This document shows, one piece after another, positions 23,964 through 35,600 of a stretch of 64,000 nucleotides of DNA. How positions within the stretch are numbered: position 1 is the first letter of the stretch; each line of letters opens with the position of its first letter. The DNA is from Heterostelium album PN500 (taxonomy: Eukaryota > Evosea > Eumycetozoa > Acytosteliales > Acytosteliaceae). The notes beneath the pieces were generated by a model. The model searched no databases. It saw nothing but the letters and a program-made list of their open reading frames with translations, and was not told the origin of the DNA. The position numbers were made by a program, and so were the translations under genes. Location: contig NW_008805074.1 in assembly GCF_000004825.1 (NCBI RefSeq), positions 62,001 through 126,000 on the forward strand, in the 5' to 3' direction.

Positions 23964-25888
23964 TTAGGTCCATGGATAAAAGTTTGGAAATAGAATGCAA
24001 CCTAATAAGCTGTAGAGTAGGAAATAAGAAATAATCATTGGTTTTGAGTAGATACTGCCGCTTTTGCTGCTGGTGGGATGTTCGTTGACAAAGTATTTGG
24101 CGGCGAACCAAAATACCAGTGGTGAATGTGTAAAGAATCGGGTGATCACTTGGACGTGCATAAAAGTAACGGAGAAGACAGTGAGTAGTGCCAAGTGAGC
24201 TACGAACGGCATTAGCTGAGCATTGTAATAGGGTGAACGCTCGATTAAACTACTGCTGCTGTTTAGCTTGTTCTTCAGTCGCAGTTTGGCAATGGTGTTA
24301 CTCATCTCATAGGGATTCCTAACAAAGAACCAGAGGAATGACACCACCGAGCACACCGACAGCACAACCATCGGTGTTGCCAGCGCAAAGTTTGGAATCT
24401 GTTGAAGCGTGTAGTAATTAAAGAATCCTTGATTCCAATAGTAGTTTTGTACGAATCCATAGAGATTCTTGGATTGACACCATTGTCTTGGCCATTCACC
24501 AAACTTTGTTGAGTTATCACCGATATTATTCTCATTACTACAATATCTTTGATATCCATAATATTGAAATAGAATATAGGGAATGATGATAATCATTGAT
24601 TGAACAACGGAGAGTGTTAGTCTGAGAAGAAAGTCGGACAAATCGAATGAGACATCGGCTAGCTTTCCGAATGAGGTGGAATGAGTTAGTACTGGAGATG
24701 ACCGACGCTTCTGAGTGAGTGTATTCAGGATGATGAAGATTCGACGGAACAAGCTGGTGAACATCGTTGCGTTGTGGTAGTAAACGATGAAACCACACAG
24801 CAAAATACCATTGGAACGAGTTGCAGTCGCACAACCAAACAGGAGAGCACCTATAGTCGAACACAACACATTTCGTCTCGTCGGAATAGCATCCAATCCC
24901 AACATACGTGATGGATTCAAATAGTATCGTCCACCATAGAGGTAGTACAAACCAGAGAATACAAAAAGATTGAAAATAGACTCTGTGTACAATGCGCACA
25001 TAAAGATATTCGCTGGATTTACACAATATAATAGAGTTGCAACAAATGATATCTTTTGATTATTAAACAGTATATTTCCAAGTCTAAATGTTAAATAATG
25101 ATAATATAAGTTAGAATATATATTGATGTTTATATTATGTTATGAATATTGAGTTTTCACATACTTTAACAATTGAATACATGAAAGTATAAAAGAAATG
25201 TTACTAATAATAAAACCTGATAGTATAATATAATCTAAATAGTTTACTAAATAGTTATTTGTAATGAATGATAATACTTCATCGATAAAATATTAATTAA
25301 TAAAATTGTAATTTACTTGGTCAAAAGTAAGTAAGTTTGTTATGTTATTATTGCTTTACCATTTGCAAGATAACGAAGAGTCATTGGATATAAAGGAAAG
25401 AATGCGTGGTATTGTTCGAATTCATAGCCATACTCTGCTATTCTTATGTAATAGATACTGTCCCATTTGACGAATAACCGTTTGATAGTGGAATCTATTA
25501 GTGTATTGTTGTGGTTGGTAAGTTGCAGAACCTGTTGACCGATAACTTGATTCGGTGTGTTTGGTGAGACTGCATTGAGTTGTGCTGAACTATCGAATGG
25601 TGACAATAGCTGTGACACAGCGAATGCGTAGATCCACAGGAATACTCTTGTGATCAGTGCAACCCTTAGAATGATATTACGATGATATATATATGATGAA
25701 GGTATTACACCGTTACCACCACTACCACTACTACTACTGCTACCACTCTTTATTCTACCAACAGATTCATCATTGCTGGTTGTTGTTGTTGAAGATAGTT
25801 TTCTAAAGCTAAGTTTATATAACTCATCGATTGTGTTACTAATACCATCTCCATTCTTGGTGTCACCTCTATATTTAACACCTGACAT
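23964..25888 (-). CDS. pigV: GPI mannosyltransferase 2 (PIG-V)
   Basis: ER membrane enzyme that adds the second mannose to the GPI anchor precursor. Three exons (25888-25360, 25276-25165, 25083-23964), 586 residues, longer than human PIG-V because of a Ser/Gly-rich N-terminal extension (to about residue 70). The lumenal signature KWDSIYYIRIAEYGYEFEQ with AFFPLYP, then CVNPANIFMCALYTES, are PIG-V hallmarks. Many hydrophobic segments follow, and the C-terminus ends in PWT as in the family. The second exon (VLSFITNNYLVNYLDY) was placed by frame: only the AG at GATGAAG gives an open, in-frame join. Confidence 0.93.
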
Positions 25889-26159
25889 AATATATAATCT
25901 ATATATTATCTTATACTTTATAAATATCTGAATATTTAAAATTACAAAAAAAAAAAATAGAAATGATAAGAATGAAAGTATTGTTGAAGTTCAAAATGCG
26001 TGTTGTTAATTTTGCAAAAATGGTTAGTTTAGTTTAGTTTATTTATACATTAATGTTATTGTTCATATCTCTCGGAACTCTCTATATATATATATATGTT
26101 GTTGAGCTTTTTATACAAAATGATGATGATGATATCTTATTATATTTGATTATGTTTGG

Positions 26160-26877
26160 TTATTGTTGATTATCATGTGCGTGACTGTTATCACACATAT
26201 CATGTTGATTTGGATGAGCTTGATGATGTCCTTCATGTGGAGAATGTTCATGGTCATGATCGTGATCGTGATCGTGGTGATCGTGTTGATGATCGTGTTG
26301 ATGATCATGTTCATGTTGTTGTTTATGAATTGGATCTATCCAATATACATTCTCTGGTTTCTCGACGGCTTCAATGTTCAAATTGACTACGACAGCTTCA
26401 TTATCCGATCTAACCAATACACATTCCAATGGTTCATTGTCACTTGCGTTGATCTCTTGATGTGGTACATACGGTGGAACAAAGATAAAATCACCGGGTT
26501 CAGCTTCGGCCACATATTCAAGTTTCTCACCCCATCTCAATCTTGCCTTACCCCTAATAACAAAAATAACAGATTCCAATGCACCTATTAATATGTTAAA
26601 ATTGTAAATATTCATTTTTAATTTATAATTGATCCTATATATATGTACCATGATGATGAGCACCGGTTTTCGCATTGGCATGAATAGTAACGGTACCTGC
26701 CCATATCTTTTGTGCACCGACTCTCGCAGCGTTGATGGCGGCAGCACGATGCATTCCAGGTGTCTGTGCAGTATTGGAATCTAATTGATTACTCTTTATT
26801 ACTTTAACACCATTATCTCTCCAATTTGGTTTATCATCACCAGTGATATCTAAATTATTATTATCTGAAGAACTCAT
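26160..26877 (-). CDS. Cupin-domain protein with His-rich C-terminal tail
   Basis: Two exons (26877-26649, 26584-26160), 217 residues. A single cupin barrel carries motif 1 (GAHHHGALESVIFVIRG; metal-binding His and Glu) and motif 2 (GDFIFVPPYVPHQEIN). The last 55 residues are almost wholly His with Asp, Glu and Gln (HDHDHDHDHEH and similar). The tail looks like a metal-binding or storage sequence; this is inference. No signal peptide, so probably cytosolic. The donor GTACAT is unusual but the only in-frame choice. The cupin core resembles small bacterial-type cupins of unknown substrate. Confidence 0.88.
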
Positions 26878-28589
26878 TTTTAATTTTTAGTTAGGAAACA
26901 AAAAAAAAATATCTGTTTTCTTTTTTTTAATTTTTTAATTTCAACTTTGCTTTATTATATTTATTTAAATGTACACATTCATTCATTATCACTAGATTTA
27001 TATATATCTATCTAGATATCAATATGTAATTACTTATACATATTATTGTTGTTAGTTACTTTATGTGAATTAAACTTGAACAAATGCTCAAATCAAAGAA
27101 TTATGGCAGTGCTAAATGATAATCGAACATTTCTTTAAACAATACAAAATGAGAAATCATTGGACAGCTTCACCAGTTCAACTATCAAACCAATTGTGGA
27201 TACTACAAATATCTGATTTATATGAAGAAAGGTTAAATAACGAAACATTAAACGAGTTTCAGAATAGTCAACAGTGGTATTCAATCAAAGTCACAACCGG
27301 TCAGAGGAAGAGGTATTTGAGAAGATTTTAAACAGTAGCATCAATACGTTCAACTCTGATAATAGCCAAGCACAAACACAATCAGAAACAAAAATGTGGT
27401 ATCCATCATAGCATATAATTTGGTTCGATTCAATAAAGAAACAGTAAAGCTTTAATAATGTAGAGTAAAGTCGTAGTGAATTGGAAGTGGAGAGCCTGCG
27501 TAATGAAGATCATAATCACTCAGATCTATGTTTAGATAATGTATAAGTAATTAAATATTTATATCTCTAATAAATATATATTAGGACAATGTATAAATAA
27601 AAATTAAAATAAAAAGAACAAACACTTCTCATAATATTATTTCAAAAAATGACCACTATTCTTTCTTTTAAAAAAAATAAATATTAAACACTCTTTCTTT
27701 TTCAATGAATCAATTTTGAGATTTTTTTTTTTTTTCATGATTTTCCAACCACACACCACCAAATATGTTTTTGGTTTTATTGTAATATATTAATGGGTGT
27801 GTTGTTAATGTGGTGACAAAAATAAATTTTCTTTTTCTTTTTTTTTTTTTTTTTAATTAATTTGATTATTGTTACTGTGTGGTTGAACACAGAATATCAT
27901 ATCATATTATATCTATTTTAATTTTAAAGGTATATTATTGTTGTTTTTTTTTGGTTATTCAAGATAAATTTCAATTTTTTATAATAATTTACAAAAAACA
28001 AATAAAAATTAAATTAAAAACAACAACAGAAAAAGCAACAATATAAATATAAACAACAGTGTTTGTTATCTAACTAAAAACATCATCAACAAATTCAAAG
28101 CAAAAATAACAATAACCAAAAATCTTTCAAACAAAAGAAAAACATCATCATCGACAACCTAATTAAAAAAAGATATAATCATAATTTTTTTTTTCAATCG
28201 ATTAATTTAATTATTTATTTATATACATATATAATAATAATTTTAAATATTTTATTTATCTATAAAAGTTAACATTAGATATTGTCATTGCAATTCACAA
28301 TCTTCTCAAAAGTTATAAATTTAGATTTTTGAAAAACCAATTATAACCTCTTATATCTATTCATATCAATAGCCAATCCATTCATTCATTCACTCATTAA
28401 AATTATATAATATAATTAATAATATAACTGTTTATTTATTTTAAATATTAATAATTTCATTTTATTTAATATTTATTATTTATTAATTTTCTAAAACTTT
28501 AGATTTATCAAATCAGATAATCCAAAACAAATACCCAACATTTCTTTTTCAAATAAAATCAAAATTACAAAACAACAACAATATCAATC
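26878..28589. other. Divergent intergenic region with a broken gene
   Basis: About 1.7 kb between the cupin and four-TM genes. It includes the broken coding stretch described separately (about 27080-27550), CA-rich block CAACCACACACCACC (about 27746-27760) and a GT-rich block GGGTGTGTTG (about 27794) that may serve the four-TM gene, followed by about 700 nt of A/T runs. Confidence 0.5.
27080..27550 (+). pseudogene. Broken coding stretch of unknown family
   Basis: A protein-like composition (LSNQLWILQISDLYEERLN in one frame, EEEVFEKILNSS and SELEVESLRNEDHNH in others) continues across the region but in changing frames, with about three breaks. A 72-codon frame at 27116-27331 is its longest intact part. 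I cannot assign a family. It may be a dead host gene or a remnant of a mobile element. Confidence 0.4.
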
Positions 28590-29353
28590 ATGGGTCATAG
28601 AGGAAAATTAGGAGGAGCTTTGGTACTTACCTTCCTTTTACTTGGATGTCTTGCAGTTTCCTACTCGTTCAGTTGGTACAGAATCAAGGTTACCTTCCCA
28701 ACAATGAGCGGTAATCAATCGGATCTAGATACCTATGCAGATTATTTCTGGACGAAATTCAGAATAACCAATGCTGTCAGTGTATGTATCATATATGAAC
28801 AAACAAACAATCAATCAAAATCAATTTTTATTAACAATGATTATAAATTCTATAACAAATAGGATCATGAAGTTGAAACTGATTATGGAGACAGTACAAA
28901 AGATATTAAACAAGTGTTCACTGTTTCACTTTCATTCCTTTCGGCATCGGCTGCCGCTGCTGTTGCAGTAGCAATCTTCCAGATTATCGGTATCATTGCA
29001 AGAAGCAGATTCTTTAGAATCCTCGCCGGTATCGGTGGTCTTGTCTCTTTTGCACTGTTGGCTGTAGCATTCTTCACCTTCTTTGGTATTACAAAGGCCT
29101 TCGACAAAGACAATCAATGTATTGGTGCACCATCCAAAGATAACTATTGTAAATCATTCTACGGTTCAGCTGATAATCTATTAAATGCCGAATACAAATG
29201 GATGCCATATATTGGGTAAGTTATTTATAATTATATATTGTTTATCCTTTGTACAAAATAACTAACATTCTTTACTTTTTTTATAGTTGGTGGGTAGGTG
29301 TAGGTGGATTAGCTTTTTCATTATTAACTGCAATTGCATCTTTCCTTGCTTAA
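28590..29353 (+). CDS. Four-TM membrane protein, function unknown
   Basis: Three exons (28590-28781, 28863-29215, 29287-29353), 203 residues. TM1 is at residues 9-27 (ALVLTFLLLGCLAVSYSF), followed by an extracellular loop, TM2 and TM3 around FLSASAAAAVAVAIFQIIG and GGLVSFALLAVAFFTFFG, a second loop with two Cys (QCIGAP, YCKSF) and a final helix (GGLAFSLLTAIASFL). The short first exon, long first loop and paired Cys in loop 2 recall claudin-like four-TM proteins, but I see no specific family motif. A 5' leader of over 500 nt of A/T-rich DNA precedes the start. Confidence 0.85.
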
Positions 29354-29553
29354 GTATTTATTTAAAAACAATTACATAACATAACATATTAAACAACAAA
29401 AAGAGATATAAATTGTCTATACTTCATATATCTTATCTTATCCCCATCCCTTTGTATAAATAAATAATCAATCATTATTATTATTAACTTATTAAGAATT
29501 ATTAGCAATATAATATTGTTGTTATTTTTTTCATTCATGTGATTTGATTTGAT

Positions 29554-31469
29554 TTATTCTTCTTGATCATTTTCAAGTTTGTCGAAATAAGGTTGGAATT
29601 TGGTACGGAAATCAAGTGCTTGTTCGGTTTCCTCTTCTTTGGAGACTGTACATTTCTTCCAATTGAGACGATCCGGTAGGTTCAGTAGATTCACCAGTAC
29701 CTGTCTGCCAAATTGGAGATCCAGATTGCTGTCGTCACCGATGATTGCGTAGAGTTGCTCACCACTCGGCAGTCTGACGTTAAAATAATGGTTGTCGCCA
29801 ACGGCATCTTTCAGACTGGCATCCTTTGCCAACTTGTTAAATTTGATATTGCTGTTCTTGGTGGTTGCTTCGTCGATGAACGCTTGCTCTACTTTGTCTG
29901 CCATTGCCAGAGGAATAGGAACCACCTGCAGATGTCCATGCAACTGGTTTTGGAATCGTGCCAATTGATGTCGTTCGAATATCACTGGCACTGAATTGCT
30001 TGTCTCCTTGTGGAAGTCAGTCAGTGCACTTACAAACTTGTTGACATCTTCCAACTCTGAATCCGACAGTGAAACAACCGATGGCTTGTGTTCGATGAAA
30101 ACAATCAGACTGTGATGTTCAACTATCGGTCCCTTTGGAATAGCCAAATACGATTCCGATCCAATTGTAACAATCAAATGACTCTCTACATTTGGTTGTG
30201 ACAGACAAAACCAACAATCCTGTGTATTCATTCTCTTCTTTGAATTATCATTTCTCTGTTGATAATTTGATTGTCTATTATTGTTATTATTATCTCTGTT
30301 GTCTCTATTATTATTTCTATCAATTCTTTGTTTCTTATTAATATTGCTATCTTTATCAATGAAAGGAAATCCAGTTGCATCTGTTAGACTAGATTCTACT
30401 TTATCGGGTTGATAGTTCATTGCAAAGAGATACTTCTGTTTGCGATCGTTGTCTACTGGTGCCAATGCAATGAAACGTGTAACTGGGTTGAGCTTTGATG
30501 TCGGGTTCATATAGGGTACTCTCTGGTAGTAGTTCATCTCCTTTGAGAAATGATATACCGGTGACAGTGGTATAGCAACATCTTTGATTCCATCCATACC
30601 TTTAACCATTGCATTCTTTATATTCAATGATACTAAAGTAGATTGACTATCATATATTAACAACAAAGTTAATAATTAACTCTGTTGTTACAGTTCATTC
30701 CTATACTTTCAAAGTACTTACTCAACATTTGATAATACACCTCTGGACCATTGATTTGTTAATAATATATCAATCTTCTTGTCGGCCGATTGCGCTATAA
30801 TGTTATCTATATCGTCTTTACATATTGAGATATCCGATGGATCATCGAGTTTCTCTTTAACAGGATAACCAACAGAACCTGATAAATATGCAATATTTAA
30901 ACCAGTTATAGTTTTAACACCACTTTTACCTTTGAGTTGTTTATGTTATCAAAAAAAGTAAGTATTATTTATTCAATTTAAGAATAGTCAAAATATAACA
31001 TACCTAAATAATATAGATTATCACATAGTTTATGATTGTCATTATTGATATTCAATAGATTTAAATATCTAACTTCATCTTGATGATTTATAATAAAGTA
31101 TGTTGGTATTGGTACTTTCATCTCATTATTAATATAAGGTTGTAATTCTTTGGGTATTTCAATATTATTTGATTCTTTATTATCATTACTATTATCTTGT
31201 TTATCATTGTTATTATTACTATGTTGTTGTTGATGATGATGATGATATGGTAAGAAGAAAGCACCTACACATAACAATAAATCGAATGGACCAGCAGATT
31301 TATTGACTGTTTCTACTCGTTTAAATAACTGTTGAAATGATCCACCAATATCACCTGTTACCAATCTATGAATAATTCATATATCAATATAAATAAAAAT
31401 AAACAATATGTATTATTATAATATGTAATAACATACATACACTTTTATTATTTTATTAGTCTCTGTCAT
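29554..31469 (-). CDS. CWF19L1/Drn1-type CwfJ-domain protein
   Basis: Four exons (31469-31441, 31365-31004, 30929-30722, 30646-29554), 563 residues, close to human CWF19L1. The N-terminal part is metallophosphatase-like (VLVTGDIGG, FDLLLCVGAFF, then YYLGKSGVKTITGLNIAYLSG and DILLTNQW). The C-terminal part is the HIT-like CwfJ domain: CWFCLSQPNVESHLIV, HHSLIVFIEHKPS and the histidine-rich QNQLHGHLQVVPIP. Family members bind spliceosome/lariat RNA and the debranching enzyme Dbr1. A poly-His/Gln/Asn insert (HHHHQQQH...) sits in the first domain and an Asn/Arg-rich insert separates the halves; both are typical dictyostelid expansions in loops. Confidence 0.9.
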
Positions 31470-32616
31470 TATTTTTATGTTTGAGAACTCAAAGCGACGT
31501 TATTCATTAATGAACATCAAAATTTAGTGAGATTTTTAACAAACAAGTTCAAATTCATGTCATTGTTTTTATCTTTATTTTTTAAAATAGGTTTATTTTA
31601 TTTATCTATTTTGATAAACAAATAAAAAAACAAAAATTACTTTTAAAATAAACATTGTTTATTTAGAAAGTGTTTTGGATTTAGTTTGAAACTAGCTATA
31701 AAAATAGATCCCTGGTTTGGTCATATCTATTTAATAGTTCCTGCGCTAAAGATGCTTTAAAAAAGTTGATTTCTATCATTATTTATACGTTATCAACATC
31801 ATTCGATTGTATTATAGAATGACTTATTAAGGGATAAGTATGTTATCAACATCATTATATAATGACTTGAAAAGTGATTAATATAATAATAATTTACATC
31901 TTTCAAAAATATATTGTAAAAAATTTTTAAAAAATTGGAAAAACAACAAATAATTGGACTTTGAAATTATATCAATATTTTTCCAAAAGTTTTCCTATTT
32001 CTACAGAAATCCTATCAGAAATGATGTATAATATAACATATTTTAATTATTTAATTTCCAAATATCATTTCTTCTAAAAAAAGATTTATTTGAAAGATAA
32101 AAAAAAAAAAAATTCTATTTTATTTACTACAACAATTGTTTTGTAACCAATAAGTTTTTAAGATTGTAGTTCTGATTTTCTTGATTTCTTTTCTTTATTA
32201 GCACTATTGTTTTTTTTTCTAAAAATAAATTAAATAAAAAGTTATTTATTTAGACCAAATTAAAAAAGAGTGAATTGTTTATTTTATCTTCTTTTAAAAC
32301 CTTTTTTTTTAGTAGATTAAACATTGAAACCTGTTTTTCTAAAAAAAAAAATAAAAAAAATTCCCAAAAAGACACAATTTTTAATTTCATTTCCCCCCAA
32401 CGATAGAAAAGTATTGTTAAGAGTGTTATTGAAATTAGATATACAGATAGCTATTAATATATAGATTTAGATATATTTTTTGTTGTAGTCTATCTTTATA
32501 AAGATTTAATTTGTATATTATTATTATTATTTAAAAAGATTGATTATATATTTATTTAATTCAACCAAAAAACAAAGATAGATATTGATAGTTAAACAAA
32601 CATAAATAGTCTAATC
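31470..32616. other. Divergent intergenic region
   Basis: About 1.15 kb between the CWF19L1-type gene and the UBR ligase. It holds an imperfect tandem duplication (GTTATCAACATCATT at 31789 and 31842, each followed by AATGACTT). Otherwise A/T runs only. Confidence 0.5.
31789..31868. repeat. Imperfect direct repeat
   Basis: GTTATCAACATCATT occurs exactly at 31789-31803 and 31842-31856, and AATGACTT recurs after each copy at 31818 and 31861. The spacing differs between copies by 10 nt. Confidence 0.7.
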
Positions 32617-35600
32617 ATGTTTAGATTAAGAAATAATAACAATAACGAGAATAACAATAATAACGAGAATAATAATAATAACAATAATGACAATAGCAAC
32701 AATAACAATGAAAAGGAAATGAAAGAAGTGGAGGAAGAAGAAGTAGAAGTAGAAGAAGAAGAAGATACAGTAGATACAGTAGAATCAATGTCAGATGTAC
32801 ATCAACCAGTTACAAATCAAGATGAAATCGATGAATCAATGAATTCAGAGGATGATGATTCTGATCATTACTACTATGATGAAGATGACGATGAAGATTT
32901 AGTTGATTACTATTTGAATGAAGATGACGATGATGATGAAGGTGATGAAATTGAAATAGATCAAGATAATAACAATAATAATAACAATAACAATGCTGTT
33001 GGTGATGCTGTTGCTGCTGCTGCCGCTGCAGGTGGTGCAGGTGGAAGAGGTATTCTCGAGGAGATGTTGGGTGAGTTGACTAGATCGATTCTGACATCAT
33101 CGTTGAATCCATTCAAAGACTTTAGCGGATCGTCCGCAAAGAAAGTAGAGATCAAACTCGATGAAGACATGAAAGCTTTCAAAGGATGGCAACCAACTCC
33201 CGAGGAAATCAAGACACTCGCCAACAAAATGGCAAGTTCTCCCATCGATTTACTTGTCAAACATGTTCATCAACAAGACACAACAACTACAACTACCACC
33301 ACCAACAACAACAACGCCAACAACACTGACTTGACAAACGAAGACTGGCAAAACATCAAAGAACATCTCGACATTCTAGCATTCAACAGCGATCGTAAAG
33401 TATTCTCACAATTCCTAATGAGATCGATTCTCTTTATGACGACTGACCATAGCAATGATGTATGTATCATATCAATTTCACCAACGGTTTGTTTGATAGT
33501 AGTAACATTAATTAACATCGACTTGCTTGTAAATATTATTAGAAAAAGAATATGTATGATTCGATTAAACAGAAACAAACGGTTACTACTTGTGGAACTG
33601 TTTTCAAGAGTGGAGAATGGGGATTCCAGTGTAAGCAGTGCCAGGAGGATGAAACCAGTATTCTTTGTGAACCTTGTTTCCGTGATAGCAATCACGAGGG
33701 ACATGACGTGCGTCGTATTCGTGTGGGTAGCGGTGGATGTTGTGACTGTGGAGACAGTGATTCTTGGAAGGTCACTGGATTCTGCTCGAAGCATCGCGAC
33801 GTCTCTGACACCGATGAAATTGCACTGGCGCCACTCGTCGAACTCGGTGGTGTCGCACACATCAAGAAATGCGAGCGAATCCTTGGAATATTATTAGATA
33901 TAATCATTCGAACTCTCTCTGAATCCTATCATTACTTTTACTATGCTCAAAATACTAAATACCCATATAATAAGGTAAGTTTGTAAAGTTGAAGAATTTG
34001 AAGAATATAAAGTTGTTGTTAATGTTGTTATTATAGCTTTTAGGTGAAGATCAATATGGTGTTTTAATATATAATGATGATGTCAATTCATTCGACGGTG
34101 TAATTTCATCGTTGAAAAAGTCTATTCCCGATGTTCCGGCAATCGTTACCAGTCAGAATTGCACAGACTATGCTCACTATGTTCATATGAACGATAGATG
34201 TGTTATATTTATTGGAAGCTACGATCAATGCCAGAATGTTATTCAGACGATGAGCAAACACATTACGTTGGCGTGTACCATCACCAAGAATTTCAGTGCG
34301 TTGCCATTCGACAACTACGACGAACTACTCAAGAACTTTGAGCATTTGACACATTTGAATTGTTTCAAGCGTATCTTTTGTAATTTGTTGAATCTTCCAG
34401 TTGGAGAGTATCATCATCAACAAGACAACAACAATAATAGCAATAATAATAATGAAAATTCCAACTACTCAAATTCAAGACTTGGTAAACTTTTGGTAAA
34501 CTTCCAGAAACTACCAAAACTCAAACAAAAGGTTATGAAGAATTGGTTGTTCTCATTGACATTTGACCGGTCGTTCAAGATTGACTTTTCCGTTTGCTTT
34601 GCCAAGAACTATCCCGTGATTGTAGACAACTTTATCAAGGATATCTACGAGTATTCCGACTCGCTGTTATCACTCACCGTGCAGATATTCACCATTCCAT
34701 TCATCACCCAGACACTGGTCAACAACTACAACATTCTCGATATCTTCTTTAACTACCTCACAGAGAAGATACCTGAATATTTCTGTAAAGATAAGAAATC
34801 TCTAACGTAAGTAACAATAACTACCAAATTGTTGTTCTTTCTCTAACTATATAACACTTCCCTTTCTCTCTCTCTCCATCAAATCTATAGATTCCAGAGT
34901 AAAATTGATAACTTCCATGCATTTGATAAATTTAAATATGCATTGACCGATCTCCAATATATTCTGGCTATTAAACCAGTGTTCAAACAATTGATGATCA
35001 AATCACCAGAAAAGATCAACCCATTGCTTATGACAATGGCATTACTACATCTTTCTCATGAAAACATTAGAGTTTCAGGTGCCTATAGTGAACAAAAGTA
35101 AGTCAAATTCAAACAGCCATGTTTTGTTCAATCTTCTTACTAATTAACTTTTAAATATAAAGTGAATGGGCAATCTATTTCACAAATAGTTTCTTTATTT
35201 CAAAGATCTTCTTTGATATTACATCCTCTTTGATACCGGATAAAGGTGTTAAACCTGACTCTGAAGATCAATTAGCCATTCAAAGAACTATCGATATTCT
35301 CTGTAGTGCTGCCACTCAGATTAAGCAACGCTCGGTCGGAGTATCTTTTAATCTACCGATTCATCGTTCGTTGGCACTAACCTTGTTGATTGCCAATCGC
35401 TATCTACCCTCGAACATCACTCACACCGCAATATCACTTTGGAACGATCCAATACTCGCGCAACAACTTCTCTACGGTCCTGCCAACATTGACAACCTCA
35501 TTGCCGAGAGTAACTCTCGTCTCTGGCTAAAGAACGGTGAGCCAATCCGTAACCAAATCTCAAACTACACCTCTCATACCTATCTTCGTTATCTCTTTAT

